Part shown: one piece after another, positions 42,664-49,961 of the stretch
Position numbering within the stretch: the first letter of the stretch is position 1
How the letters are laid out: each line of letters begins with the position of its first letter
Assembly: GCA_035495555.1 (NCBI GenBank)
Contig: DATJFQ010000026.1
Span: 1-62,509, forward strand
DNA: 62,509 nucleotides
DNA from: DATJFQ01 sp035495555
GTDB lineage: Bacteria > Acidobacteriota > Vicinamibacteria > Vicinamibacterales > 2-12-FULL-66-21
Direction of reading: 5' to 3'
Made by a program: the position numbers and the translations under genes
The notes under the pieces: generated by a model
The model's database searches: none
Seen by the model: only the letters and a program-made list of their open reading frames with translations
Told to the model about the DNA's origin: nothing

Positions 42664-44235
42664 ATGTCCGCTGCTCATCACTCTTCCTCTGGGCGCGCCA
42701 GACCCGTCGGTTTTTCCCGGCTCAAACAGGTGTGGACGATTGCGAAGGTCGAACTCCGTCGGGCGTTCTTTGCGAAGCGAGGTCTGTGGGTCTACGGCCT
42801 CGCCCTCCTTCCAGCGGTAATTTTCTTCGCGCATGGCCTCCAGGTGAAAGTGCGCGCAGAGCGTTTGACGCGGCGCGGCCTCACGGAAGCGGCGGTGATA
42901 AATACGTTGCGGGAAGGAGAAGCGCTCGCGGACGTGAAAGCACGGGTCGGCAAGCCGGCAGAAGAGCGCTGGGGAACACGAGTCCGTCGCGTTCGGAACA
43001 CGGCCGTGAACAAGGGGACTACGGCGCACGTCATCGACCCCGCCGTCGACGCGCGTTTCGTCCGCCTGAACATCACGCGGCCAGCTTACAGCGGCGAACA
43101 GGTTGCGAAAATCTTTGACTTCGAAATTTACGGGGCCGATGAGCGGCAGAACCTGGCGCTGGGGCATCCCGCGACTGGAAGCGCGCCGTGCAGCCCGTCT
43201 CAAGGGCCCGAAAAGGCGGTGAACGGCAGCGTCGGCGGCGGCAAAGACGACCAATGGTGCTCCGAGGACTGGCCGCTGTTTCTGCAGGTCGATTTGGGCG
43301 CGATACGTCCGGTGAAGCGGTTCGTCGTGAAGCACGCGAGCGCGGGAGGGGAGAACGAGGACTCGGACACTCGCGACTTCAACATCCAGGTGAGCACGGA
43401 CGGCAAGCGGTTCACGACCGTCGCGACCTCTTCCGGCGCCCGCTATGCGGATGAACGGACGGAGTACCGGGATCTCGTGTACTTCGACGGGCGTCGCGAG
43501 GCGCGCCTGCTGTTCGTCGACGGCAAGCTGGATTCGATGCGGATCGAACCGCTCCTGAACTTCGAAGAAGATCGCACCATTTTCGCCGGCATCTTCCAGT
43601 ACTTCTATCTTCGCCTGGCAATCTTCTTCGGCTGCCTGGGCATGTTCATGTATCTGTTCAGCGGCGAGATGAGCAACCGCACGCTCCATTACTGGTTCCT
43701 CGCGCCTGCGCGGCGCGACGTGCTCCTCGCCGGCAAGTACGCGGCGGGACTGATCGCGTCGACCGTGATCTTCGCCGGCGGCGCGCTCCTCGCGTTCGGC
43801 GTGATGGTATGGCCGCACGAGGCCGTGGAGCTCCAGTCCTTCCGGGCTGCCGGCGGCATGGCGCAGGCGTTCTGGTACGCGTCCGCGGCCGCGCTCGGCT
43901 GCGTCGGGTACGGGAGTGTCTTTCTTGCCGTCGGCCTGTACGTTCGCAATCCGATTGTTCCGGCAGCCGTGCTTCTCGCGTGGGAAGGGATCAACGGCGT
44001 GCTTCCCCCCGTCCTGCAGAAGATCAGCATCCTGTACTACCTGCAGTCCCTGTGTCCGGTGCCGGCGCCGATCGACAGCAACGCGCCGACGCTGATCCGC
44101 CTGCTCGCGTCGCCGCCCGCGCATGCCTCACGTGCAGCGGCGATCGTGGGGCTGCTGGTGCTCACGGCGGCGGTCTTGTGGATAGCCAGCCGCGCTGTCC
44201 GGACGATGCAGATCTCGTACGGCGCGGAAACCTAG
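42664..44235 (+). CDS. ABC-2-type permease with embedded discoidin (F5/8 type C) domain
   Basis: A 523-aa permease. One helix (about 40-60) is followed by a roughly 240-residue extracytoplasmic part with a discoidin-like jelly roll. It reads NLALGHPATGSAPCSP, EKAVNGSVGGGKDDQWCSED, WPLFLQVDLGAIRPVKRFVV, and DFNIQVSTDGKRFTTVATSS. Five or six further helices follow from about 305 (FYLRLAIFFGCLGMFMYLF). Discoidin domains usually bind carbohydrates or lipids at the cell surface, so the permease may recognise a glycan or glycolipid cargo or anchor. This fusion is unusual. The two Cys (CSPS, WCSE) may form a disulfide. Confidence 0.85.
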   Translation: MSAAHHSSSGRARPVGFSRLKQVWTIAKVELRRAFFAKRGLWVYGLALLPAVIFFAHGLQVKVRAERLTRRGLTEAAVINTLREGEALADVKARVGKPAEERWGTRVRRVRNTAVNKGTTAHVIDPAVDARFVRLNITRPAYSGEQVAKIFDFEIYGADERQNLALGHPATGSAPCSPSQGPEKAVNGSVGGGKDDQWCSEDWPLFLQVDLGAIRPVKRFVVKHASAGGENEDSDTRDFNIQVSTDGKRFTTVATSSGARYADERTEYRDLVYFDGRREARLLFVDGKLDSMRIEPLLNFEEDRTIFAGIFQYFYLRLAIFFGCLGMFMYLFSGEMSNRTLHYWFLAPARRDVLLAGKYAAGLIASTVIFAGGALLAFGVMVWPHEAVELQSFRAAGGMAQAFWYASAAALGCVGYGSVFLAVGLYVRNPIVPAAVLLAWEGINGVLPPVLQKISILYYLQSLCPVPAPIDSNAPTLIRLLASPPAHASRAAAIVGLLVLTAAVLWIASRAVRTMQISYGAET

Positions 44236-44267
44236 CAGCCCGATGTTCGCGATTTCCGGCTTGTCTT

Positions 44268-45011
44268 TCACGCCGCCGCTTTGATCCCCCGGAAGAACAT
44301 CCGGCCGCGCGCGAGATCGCCGTTCATGCCGACAGCCGTGGCGTGGTGGGCCGCGACGCCGCAGAAACCTGCAGCACGGAGCCATGCGGCGAGTTCGCTC
44401 GCGGGATAACAGCGCTGGTTCACCTCGACGTCCGTTCGGTGCCAGCCGTCGGAGCATCGAAACATGGTGATCAGCGTCCGGCCCAGGTGTGCAGACTCGT
44501 CGTAGCTGCCCCGGACGAAGAGTGCCGCGTCAGATTCCACCACCGCCGAACTCTTCGTCCATTCGGTCCTGTACGCTTCCTCCGTGTTGACGTCGAACAC
44601 GAACACGCCGCCGGCCCGCAGCAACTGGCTCGCAAAGCGGAACGCCGATCTCACGGCATCGGGTGACGTCAGATGGTTGATGCTGTCGAAGGTCGATACG
44701 GCGGCACTGAATGATCCGCCGGTGAGCGGGCACGTGGGAACGTCGGCGCAGAGGAGTCTCGCTGCGGGTGCGCGCCGGCGGGCGCAGCGGAGCATCTCGA
44801 TCGATGCATCGATGCCGGTGACGTCGTACCCGCGTGCGACGAGCTCCGCGGTGAGATGTCCGCTGCCGCAGCACAACTCCGCGATCGAGTCACCGGCCCT
44901 CAGCGTCGAGTAGAGCAGCGTCTCGAGCGCAGGCCGGGCGGCGTCGTGAAACCGCGGTCCCCAGTAGCGGTCGTAAAACCACGCGAGCGGGTCGTACTCA
45001 CGAGAGGCCAT
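44268..45011 (-). CDS. Class I SAM-dependent methyltransferase
   Basis: A 247-aa enzyme with motif I IAELCCGSGHLT, motif II VTGIDASIEML, then SAAVSTFDSINHLTSPDAVR and LLRAGGVFVFDVNTEEAY. Substrate unknown. It overlaps the GNAT-like gene by 14 nt and is probably cotranscribed with it, and is convergent with the ABC exporter. Confidence 0.85.
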   Translation of the reverse strand: MASREYDPLAWFYDRYWGPRFHDAARPALETLLYSTLRAGDSIAELCCGSGHLTAELVARGYDVTGIDASIEMLRCARRRAPAARLLCADVPTCPLTGGSFSAAVSTFDSINHLTSPDAVRSAFRFASQLLRAGGVFVFDVNTEEAYRTEWTKSSAVVESDAALFVRGSYDESAHLGRTLITMFRCSDGWHRTDVEVNQRCYPASELAAWLRAAGFCGVAAHHATAVGMNGDLARGRMFFRGIKAAA

Positions 45012-46011
45012 CGCGCCAGAGACTCAGGCTGCAGCGATCGACCGCGCCCCATCGATACTTGTACGGTTCGCGCCCCCGCAGGAAGTCGAACTCGCGGCAT
45101 CCCGCCGCGATCGCCTGCTCGATCGCGTACGCCATCAGCAGTGTGCCGGGGCTGTAGGCGTCCCACGACGGATCGAAGCCGGCCAGATAACTGAACGCGC
45201 GCGCTCCGCGCACGAGCACGTATTGCACTCCGATGATCTCGCGGCCGGCGTACAGGGCATGCAGTTGCACCAGGCCGCTCCGCGCGAGGAGGGGGGCCGC
45301 TGTCGTGTGAAAGCGCCGGACGCGGTCGTCACCGAGCACGCCGGGCAGCCCGCGCTCGTGCCACCGCTTCGTGTGCAACGCGATCAAGGTTCGCATGACC
45401 GCCGGCACGTCGTCCTCATGTGCAATCGTCTCGAACCGCACGGAGGCATCGTCGTTCAGCCGTTCGCGATAGCGTTTGAGGTTGCGACGAAGTCCGTGCG
45501 GTAGCGAGAGATGCCACGCTGAGGCGGTTTCCGGAAGCGCTGCGACCGGAGACGGAGACGAACTGCTCACTTGCCACCGTCCCGTCCCGCGCGCCGCCCG
45601 CACCCACGCGGCGTCGGCCGGGACGTCGTTGAACCGGATCGGCAGATGAAAGCTGGACAGTTCCTGGTCTATGGCGGAGCCGATCCCTTCAGACGAATCG
45701 AGGAGGACCGGCCCGAGGTAGTCGCCGACACCGCTCCCCGCCAGCTCGAGCTGAGACGGCTGCATGACAGTGGGCACGACCGCACGAAGCTCGGCGTCAT
45801 GATTGCGGACCGTGATCACGCGGACGCGATCCGGCGCCCAGGTTTCGTACCAGGGAAGAATCCACTCCGGATACTGAAACGGCGTGACGTCGGGCGCGCG
45901 CGCGGCAAGCGTCCGCCACTCGGGTTCCAACGCACGCGCGTCTTCCAGGGACGTCGTCGAGGCGACCGTCAGCCGCACGGCCATGCATGTCGCCAGCGTG
46001 CAAGTCTTCAA
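44998..46011 (-). CDS. GNAT-fold acyltransferase of the FemAB/BioF2-CelD type
   Basis: A 337-aa protein with the CelD/BioF2-like outline: PFQYPEWILPWYETWAPDRV at the front, SLPHGLRRNLKRYRERL in the middle, and FSYLAGFDPSWDAYSPGTLL, with EFDFLRGREPYKYRWGAVDR near the end. These enzymes make polysaccharide or lipid-linked acyl or aminoacyl conjugates. The longer N terminus MKTCTLATC is doubtful; an ATG 30 nt downstream (MAVRLTV) fits better. Confidence 0.82.
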   Translation of the reverse strand: MKTCTLATCMAVRLTVASTTSLEDARALEPEWRTLAARAPDVTPFQYPEWILPWYETWAPDRVRVITVRNHDAELRAVVPTVMQPSQLELAGSGVGDYLGPVLLDSSEGIGSAIDQELSSFHLPIRFNDVPADAAWVRAARGTGRWQVSSSSPSPVAALPETASAWHLSLPHGLRRNLKRYRERLNDDASVRFETIAHEDDVPAVMRTLIALHTKRWHERGLPGVLGDDRVRRFHTTAAPLLARSGLVQLHALYAGREIIGVQYVLVRGARAFSYLAGFDPSWDAYSPGTLLMAYAIEQAIAAGCREFDFLRGREPYKYRWGAVDRCSLSLWRDGLS

Positions 46012-46048
46012 CCAGCCTGAAAAATGCGCGACTGTCAGGCGAAACCGA

Positions 46049-47077
46049 TCAGCGCCAGCCGAGAGCCGGCGCGACGTGCTCGAGGATGCTCTCGATCACG
46101 TGCGCGTTGTAGTCCACGCCCAGCGTGTTCGGTACTGTCAGCAGCAGCGTGTCCGCAGCCGCGATCGCCTCATCCGCGGCGAGCTCCTTGATGAGTACGT
46201 CAGGTTCGGCGGCGTACGAGCGGCCGAAGATCGCTCGCGTGTTCGCGTCGATGTAGCCGATCTGATCGCGATCGTGCGTGTCCCTGCCGAAGTAGGCACG
46301 GTCGCGGTCGTCGACGAGCGCGAAGATGCTCCGCGAGACCGACACCCGCGGCTCGCGCCGGTGTCCGGCGTTTTTCCAAGCGTCGCGAAACACCTCGATT
46401 TGTTTGCGCTGCTGCACGTGCAGCGGCTCGCCGCTTTCGTCGTCTTTCAACGTCGAACTCTGGAGGTTCATCCCCCGCTCCGCCGCCCAGCGGGACGTGG
46501 CGTTCGAGCCCGAGCCCCACCAGATGCGGTCGCGCAGGCCGTCCGAATGCGGCTCCAGGCGCAGCAATCCCGGCGGGTTCGGAAACATAGGTCGAGGATT
46601 TGGCTGCGCAAACCCTTCGCCTTTCAGCAGATTGAGAAACACCTCGGCATGGCGTCGTGCCATGTCGGCATCGGTCTCTCCCTCGGCCGGCGTGTGGCCG
46701 AAATGCCGCCACCCATCGATGACCTGCTCAGGCGAGCCGCGGCTGATCCCCAGCTGCAGCCGGCCGCCCGCGATCGTATCCGCCGCGCCCGCGTCCTCAG
46801 CCATGTAGAACGGGTTCTCATAACGCATATCGATGACCGCTGTGCCGATCTCGATTCTCTGCGTTCGCGCGCCCACGGCTGCAAGGAGTGGAAAAGGGGA
46901 GCCGAGCTGGCGCGCGAAGTGATGGACACGGAAGTAGGCGCCGTCTGCGCCCAGTTCTTCGGCCGCTACGGCGAGGTCGATGGACTGGAGCAGCGCATCG
47001 CTGGCGGAGCGCACGCGTGAGCCGTACGAATCACTCCAATGCCCGAACGACAGGAAGCCAATCTTTTTCAACGACAT
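46049..47077 (-). CDS. LLM-class flavin-dependent monooxygenase
   Basis: A 342-aa bacterial-luciferase-like TIM barrel. Typical parts are LAVAAEELGADGAYFRVHHF, RIEIGTAVIDMRYENPFYMA, GRLQLGISRGSPEQVI and RIWWGSGSNATSRWAAERGM. Members use FMN or F420; the electron donor cannot be read. It stands 37 nt upstream of the GNAT gene on the same strand. Confidence 0.85.
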   Translation of the reverse strand: MSLKKIGFLSFGHWSDSYGSRVRSASDALLQSIDLAVAAEELGADGAYFRVHHFARQLGSPFPLLAAVGARTQRIEIGTAVIDMRYENPFYMAEDAGAADTIAGGRLQLGISRGSPEQVIDGWRHFGHTPAEGETDADMARRHAEVFLNLLKGEGFAQPNPRPMFPNPPGLLRLEPHSDGLRDRIWWGSGSNATSRWAAERGMNLQSSTLKDDESGEPLHVQQRKQIEVFRDAWKNAGHRREPRVSVSRSIFALVDDRDRAYFGRDTHDRDQIGYIDANTRAIFGRSYAAEPDVLIKELAADEAIAAADTLLLTVPNTLGVDYNAHVIESILEHVAPALGWR

Positions 47078-47121
47078 CTCATGTTCTTCACGACTGTGTC
47101 CGCCCTAATCCCATCCCGCGC

Positions 47122-47787
47122 TCAGCGTGCGGTCGGCAGAGACCAGCCGCGCCGAATCGCCACCAGCCGGAAGCCGAAGCAGAGCGCTGCACCAGTGAAC
47201 GTCGCCGTCGCCGGAGGGAGATGCAGCACGTTGCCCCCAACGACGACGGCCGCGGCGGCCAGCGCTGCAACCGCATAGAGATCCTCGCGCAGCACCGTCG
47301 GGATCTCACTCACCAGCACGTCGCGCACCATGCCGCCGCCGATACCCGTGAGCATTCCCAGCAGCGGCGCGATCAACGCATTCATGCCGAAGGCCAGCGC
47401 CTTCTCGGTCCCGGACACGGCGAACAGCGCGAGCCCGGCGGCATCGAAGAGCAGGATCGGTGATCGCAGCCGTTCCAGCCGCGGATGCCAGAAAAAGAAC
47501 ACGACCCCGGCGGCGAGCGAGACAGCCACATGTGCCCACCCCGTCAGCGCCGCTGGGGGGACCGCCCCAATCAACACATCGCGGGTGATGCCTCCCGCAT
47601 TGCCGGCGACGAACGCAAGAACGCATACGCCGAAGATGTCGAGTCGATGTTGCACTCCGACAGCCGCTCCGCTGAGCGCGAACACGGCCGTGCCCGTGAG
47701 GTCCAATGTCAGCAGCAGCCGGCGGATCTCGAAGTACTTGTGCAGTAGTACGGTTGGATCAGTCACGGCGTCTGCGACGTTGACCAC
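47122..47787 (-). CDS. TRIC-type cation channel (UPF0126/YadS family)
   Basis: A 221-aa seven-helix membrane protein with internal two-fold repeat. Each half has a GG-x(1,3)-RD motif: VAGNAGGITRDVLIGAVPP and LTGIGGGMVRDVLVSEIPTV. Prokaryotic TRIC proteins form K+/cation-conducting trimers. Only 27 bp separate it from the divergent metal operon at 47815. Confidence 0.88.
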   Translation of the reverse strand: MVNVADAVTDPTVLLHKYFEIRRLLLTLDLTGTAVFALSGAAVGVQHRLDIFGVCVLAFVAGNAGGITRDVLIGAVPPAALTGWAHVAVSLAAGVVFFFWHPRLERLRSPILLFDAAGLALFAVSGTEKALAFGMNALIAPLLGMLTGIGGGMVRDVLVSEIPTVLREDLYAVAALAAAAVVVGGNVLHLPPATATFTGAALCFGFRLVAIRRGWSLPTAR

Positions 47788-47814
47788 ACGAGCAATTCAG
47801 CACATCATTGAAGA

Positions 47815-48180
47815 GTGAAGGCGGTGGCCGCCGTTCTGCTCGTCCTCATGATTAGCACATTCGCCGCTCCGGTGACGTGTGTCGGTTGGGAGGGATCCGC
47901 CGCTGAGCGGCGAGCCTGTTGTCAGCGCGCTCATCATCAGCACTGCCACGATCAGGCCAGCGCCGACACCTGCTGTGCCGCGCACGACCAGGGATGGCAC
48001 GCGCCGTCTACGGCGGCGTCCCAAGTGGCCGCAGCGGCATCCGGTGTCGCAGCAGTCCTGCCGGCCGGAATCTGGGATTCCGACGTACTCACGTATTCGA
48101 TGGCGGCCCGTTACACGACCGCCGCCGCCAGGCATCTCCACGGTCCTCCACTCCTCCAGGCTGCCCCGCTCCGAATCTGA
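47815..48180 (+). CDS. Secreted Cys/His-rich protein, first gene of the selenoprotein metal operon
   Basis: A 121-aa exported protein with GTG start and signal peptide (LLVLMISTFAAPVTC). It has a dense metal-ligand cluster: RACCQRAHHQHCHDQ and DTCCAAHDQGWHA, six Cys and seven His in about 35 residues. It resembles small periplasmic metal-binding proteins of copper or mercury clusters, but I cannot name the family. The 57 nt to the next ATG stay open in the same frame, but the next gene has its own strong GGAGGGGAG site, so the TGA at 48178 is read as a stop. Confidence 0.65.
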   Translation: MKAVAAVLLVLMISTFAAPVTCVGWEGSAAERRACCQRAHHQHCHDQASADTCCAAHDQGWHAPSTAASQVAAAASGVAAVLPAGIWDSDVLTYSMAARYTTAAARHLHGPPLLQAAPLRI

Positions 48181-48237
48181 TCGACCGCGCGTCGTCTTCT
48201 GTCACTGAACTGTTGGTCTGTCGATCGGAGGGGAGAC

Positions 48238-48615
48238 ATGCGTTCTGAACGTACGAGCACGATTGTCGCATTGGCGGCCGTGGCCACCACACTCGTCTGT
48301 TGAGCGTTCCCAGTACTGTTCGTGACCCTCGGGTTAGGGTCCGTCATTGCGTCCGTTCTGCAAGCGGCTCCGTGGTTCGCGACGATCGGTCGCTACAAGC
48401 CGCTGCTGTTCAGTGGTTCCGCGGTCCTGCTCGCGTTGAACTACTGGCTCGTCGTCGTCCGCCCTCGGGCGTGCGCGCCGGGAGAACTCTGTCATGTCGA
48501 CACACCGTTCATGCGCTTCAATCGGCGGCTTTACTGGATCTCGGTCTCGATGTTCGGCATCGCGGCCGCGATCACATACGGCGGCCTCATGGTGATCAGA
48601 TGGCTCGAACCCTGA
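48238..48615 (+). CDS. MerT-like metal transporter with selenocysteine (U22)
   Basis: A 125-aa inner-membrane protein if TGA at 48301-48303 is read as selenocysteine. It aligns with MerT along its length: TM1 with the metal pair CU (residues 21-22) where MerT has CC; FVTLGLG after it; RYKPLLFSG before TM2; the second Cys pair in RACAPGELCHVD; and a third helix. The ATG at 48238 has a GGAGGGGAG site, which supports translation starting upstream of the TGA. A bacterial SECIS-like hairpin lies 20 nt after the TGA. The stop overlaps the next gene by 16 nt. MerT moves Hg2+ inward; here the cargo may be Hg2+ or another thiophilic metal. Confidence 0.85.
48324..48341 (+). ncRNA. SECIS-like stem-loop of the MerT-like gene
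   Basis: GACCCT and AGGGTC make a perfect 6-bp stem with loop CGGGTT. It starts 20 nt after the TGA, so the loop is 26 nt away, and there is a G at the second loop position and a GU in the loop. These match the known bacterial SECIS pattern, in which the element lies inside the coding region just after UGA. Confidence 0.75.
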
Positions 48616-49448
48616 CGGCTTCACTGATCCTCGCGCTGGCGATCACAACGCCTTTGCACGCCTCGGGACATGGTCCGGTGTTCGGCGGCGCCACCCCGAC
48701 ACTCGGGAAGCATGCCTGGCAATTCGACCAGGCGTGGATGGGGCGTGCGACGGGAAACACCATGGAGCAGGCGCTCCGCAGCATGATCAGCGTCGGCATC
48801 ACCGAACGCCTGCAACTCTCCGCATCCGTTCCCGCGCCACTCGTCACCGGGACAGAACCACCGATGGGGCGGATGACGGCCGCGATGTCCGATGCCCCCA
48901 ATCTCGAGGCGATCGGCGGATGGCGCTTTCAGACGCGTCCAGCGGGTCACGGCGCCAGGGTCGAGTCTACGCTCTACGTTGGCGCGTCCGTTCCGACGGT
49001 TGCTGAACGCGGCGGCATCGAATCCAGTCCAGCGATGTCCGTTGCAGCCGCCACCGGTTACGCGTCCCGAGTCCATTACTTCTGGCTCGGCGCCGGGTAC
49101 GAGAAACGGTTTTCGCGCGACGGGGACCAATGGGGCAATGTCGGCTACTACAGCATCGTCTATGGGTACCGTCCGCCGGCGCTGAGGCTCGATTATCCGA
49201 AGCCGGACCTGAGATTCTTCGTGGAAGCCGAAGGGGAGGTAAACGGGCACGCACGATCGGATGGCGTGCTCGACGCGAACAGCGGCAGCCACATTCTGCT
49301 CGTCGGACCGACGACCCTTCTGCTCTACAAACAGTACGGCCTGTCCGGTGGCGTGCTGTTCCCCATCTATCAGCGAACGAATGGCATTCAGCCGCGCGAG
49401 CACTTCCGCGTGGTCCTCAACGCGACCTACTTTTTCTGGCTCAAATGA
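48600..49448 (+). CDS. Exported beta-barrel-like protein of the metal operon
   Basis: A 282-aa protein with signal peptide (LILALAITTPLHASG) and repeated amphipathic beta-strands, including GITERLQLSASVPAPLVTGT and LGAGYEKRFSRDGDQWGNVG, ending in an aromatic-rich FRVVLNATYFFWLK, as in outer-membrane barrels. It overlaps the MerT-like gene by 16 nt and its stop overlaps the MerP-like ATG (ATGA), so the four genes form one unit. Role as an outer-membrane pore or metal-loading protein is inference. Confidence 0.72.
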   Translation: MARTLTASLILALAITTPLHASGHGPVFGGATPTLGKHAWQFDQAWMGRATGNTMEQALRSMISVGITERLQLSASVPAPLVTGTEPPMGRMTAAMSDAPNLEAIGGWRFQTRPAGHGARVESTLYVGASVPTVAERGGIESSPAMSVAAATGYASRVHYFWLGAGYEKRFSRDGDQWGNVGYYSIVYGYRPPALRLDYPKPDLRFFVEAEGEVNGHARSDGVLDANSGSHILLVGPTTLLLYKQYGLSGGVLFPIYQRTNGIQPREHFRVVLNATYFFWLK

Positions 49449-49930
49449 CTGGAGGGAACTTGCGGAAAATTTCGATGGCACTTCTCGCCGTGCTCCTGCT
49501 CGCACCGGCGTCGGCGATCGCGGAACTTCGACATGTGCAACTGAACGTACTGGGCATGGATTGAGAGATCTGCGCCCACACCGTGCGTGTGGCACTCATG
49601 AAGCTCCCAGGCGTGGAATCGGCGGTGGTTTCGCTCAGGAGCGCATCCGCGGACATCCGTTTGAAGCCCGATAACCACGTGACCATGGCCGAGCTGCGGA
49701 AGGTTTTGAAGGAGAACGGGTACCCGACGCGGGACGCGCAGATCGAAGCGCGGGGACGGATCGAGGATTCCGGCGGCGCGCTGACCTTCGATCTCCTGAA
49801 TGGCTCGTCGATGCCAATCGAAAGCAACGAAGGCGGGGGAAAACCCGCTGGAGAGATCGTGCTGATCACCGGCATCTCCCGCGCCCATCCGAATGCACCC
49901 GACGGCATAATCTTGCGCGGGGTGAGATGA
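49445..49930 (+). CDS. MerP/HMA-like periplasmic metal-binding protein with selenocysteine (U40)
   Basis: A 161-aa exported protein if TGA at 49562-49564 is read as selenocysteine. A signal peptide (MALLAVLLLAPASAIA) is followed by a heavy-metal-associated domain whose GMxCxxC motif reads GMD-U-EIC, then AHTVRVALMKLPGVESAVVS and LRKVLKENGYPT, all standard for HMA folds. The part from about residue 105 on is an extra domain without match. A SECIS-like hairpin follows 11 nt after the TGA. Start is ATG 49445 (ATGA with the upstream gene); a TTG at 49460 just after GGAGGG is an alternative. Confidence 0.85.
49576..49592 (+). ncRNA. SECIS-like stem-loop of the MerP-like gene
   Basis: CCACAC and GTGTGG form a perfect 6-bp stem around loop CGTGC. 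The stem starts 11 nt after the TGA, the same spacing as described for the upper stem-loop of E. coli fdhF. The loop has G at position 2 and a GU step. A flanking TG/CA pair across a CGC bulge may extend it. Confidence 0.75.
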
Positions 49931-49961
49931 CGATGCACGCCGCGGATCACTTCGGAGGCGA

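Noticed and set aside
48178..48180. A third selenocysteine TGA at the end of the Cys/His-rich gene, which is in frame with the MerT-like gene
   Set aside because: No conserved Cys position is involved, no proper hairpin was found, and the next gene has its own strong ribosome-binding site.
48301..48303. MerT-like gene as a nonsense-mutated pseudogene
   Set aside because: The frame is intact on both sides, the start has a strong ribosome-binding site, the TGA replaces a conserved Cys exactly, a SECIS-like hairpin follows, and a second independent gene of the same operon shows the same pattern.
47815..49930. Alternative genetic code with TGA as Trp or Gly
   Set aside because: TGA ends many genes in this window, including ATGA-coupled junctions, so it is a normal stop elsewhere.
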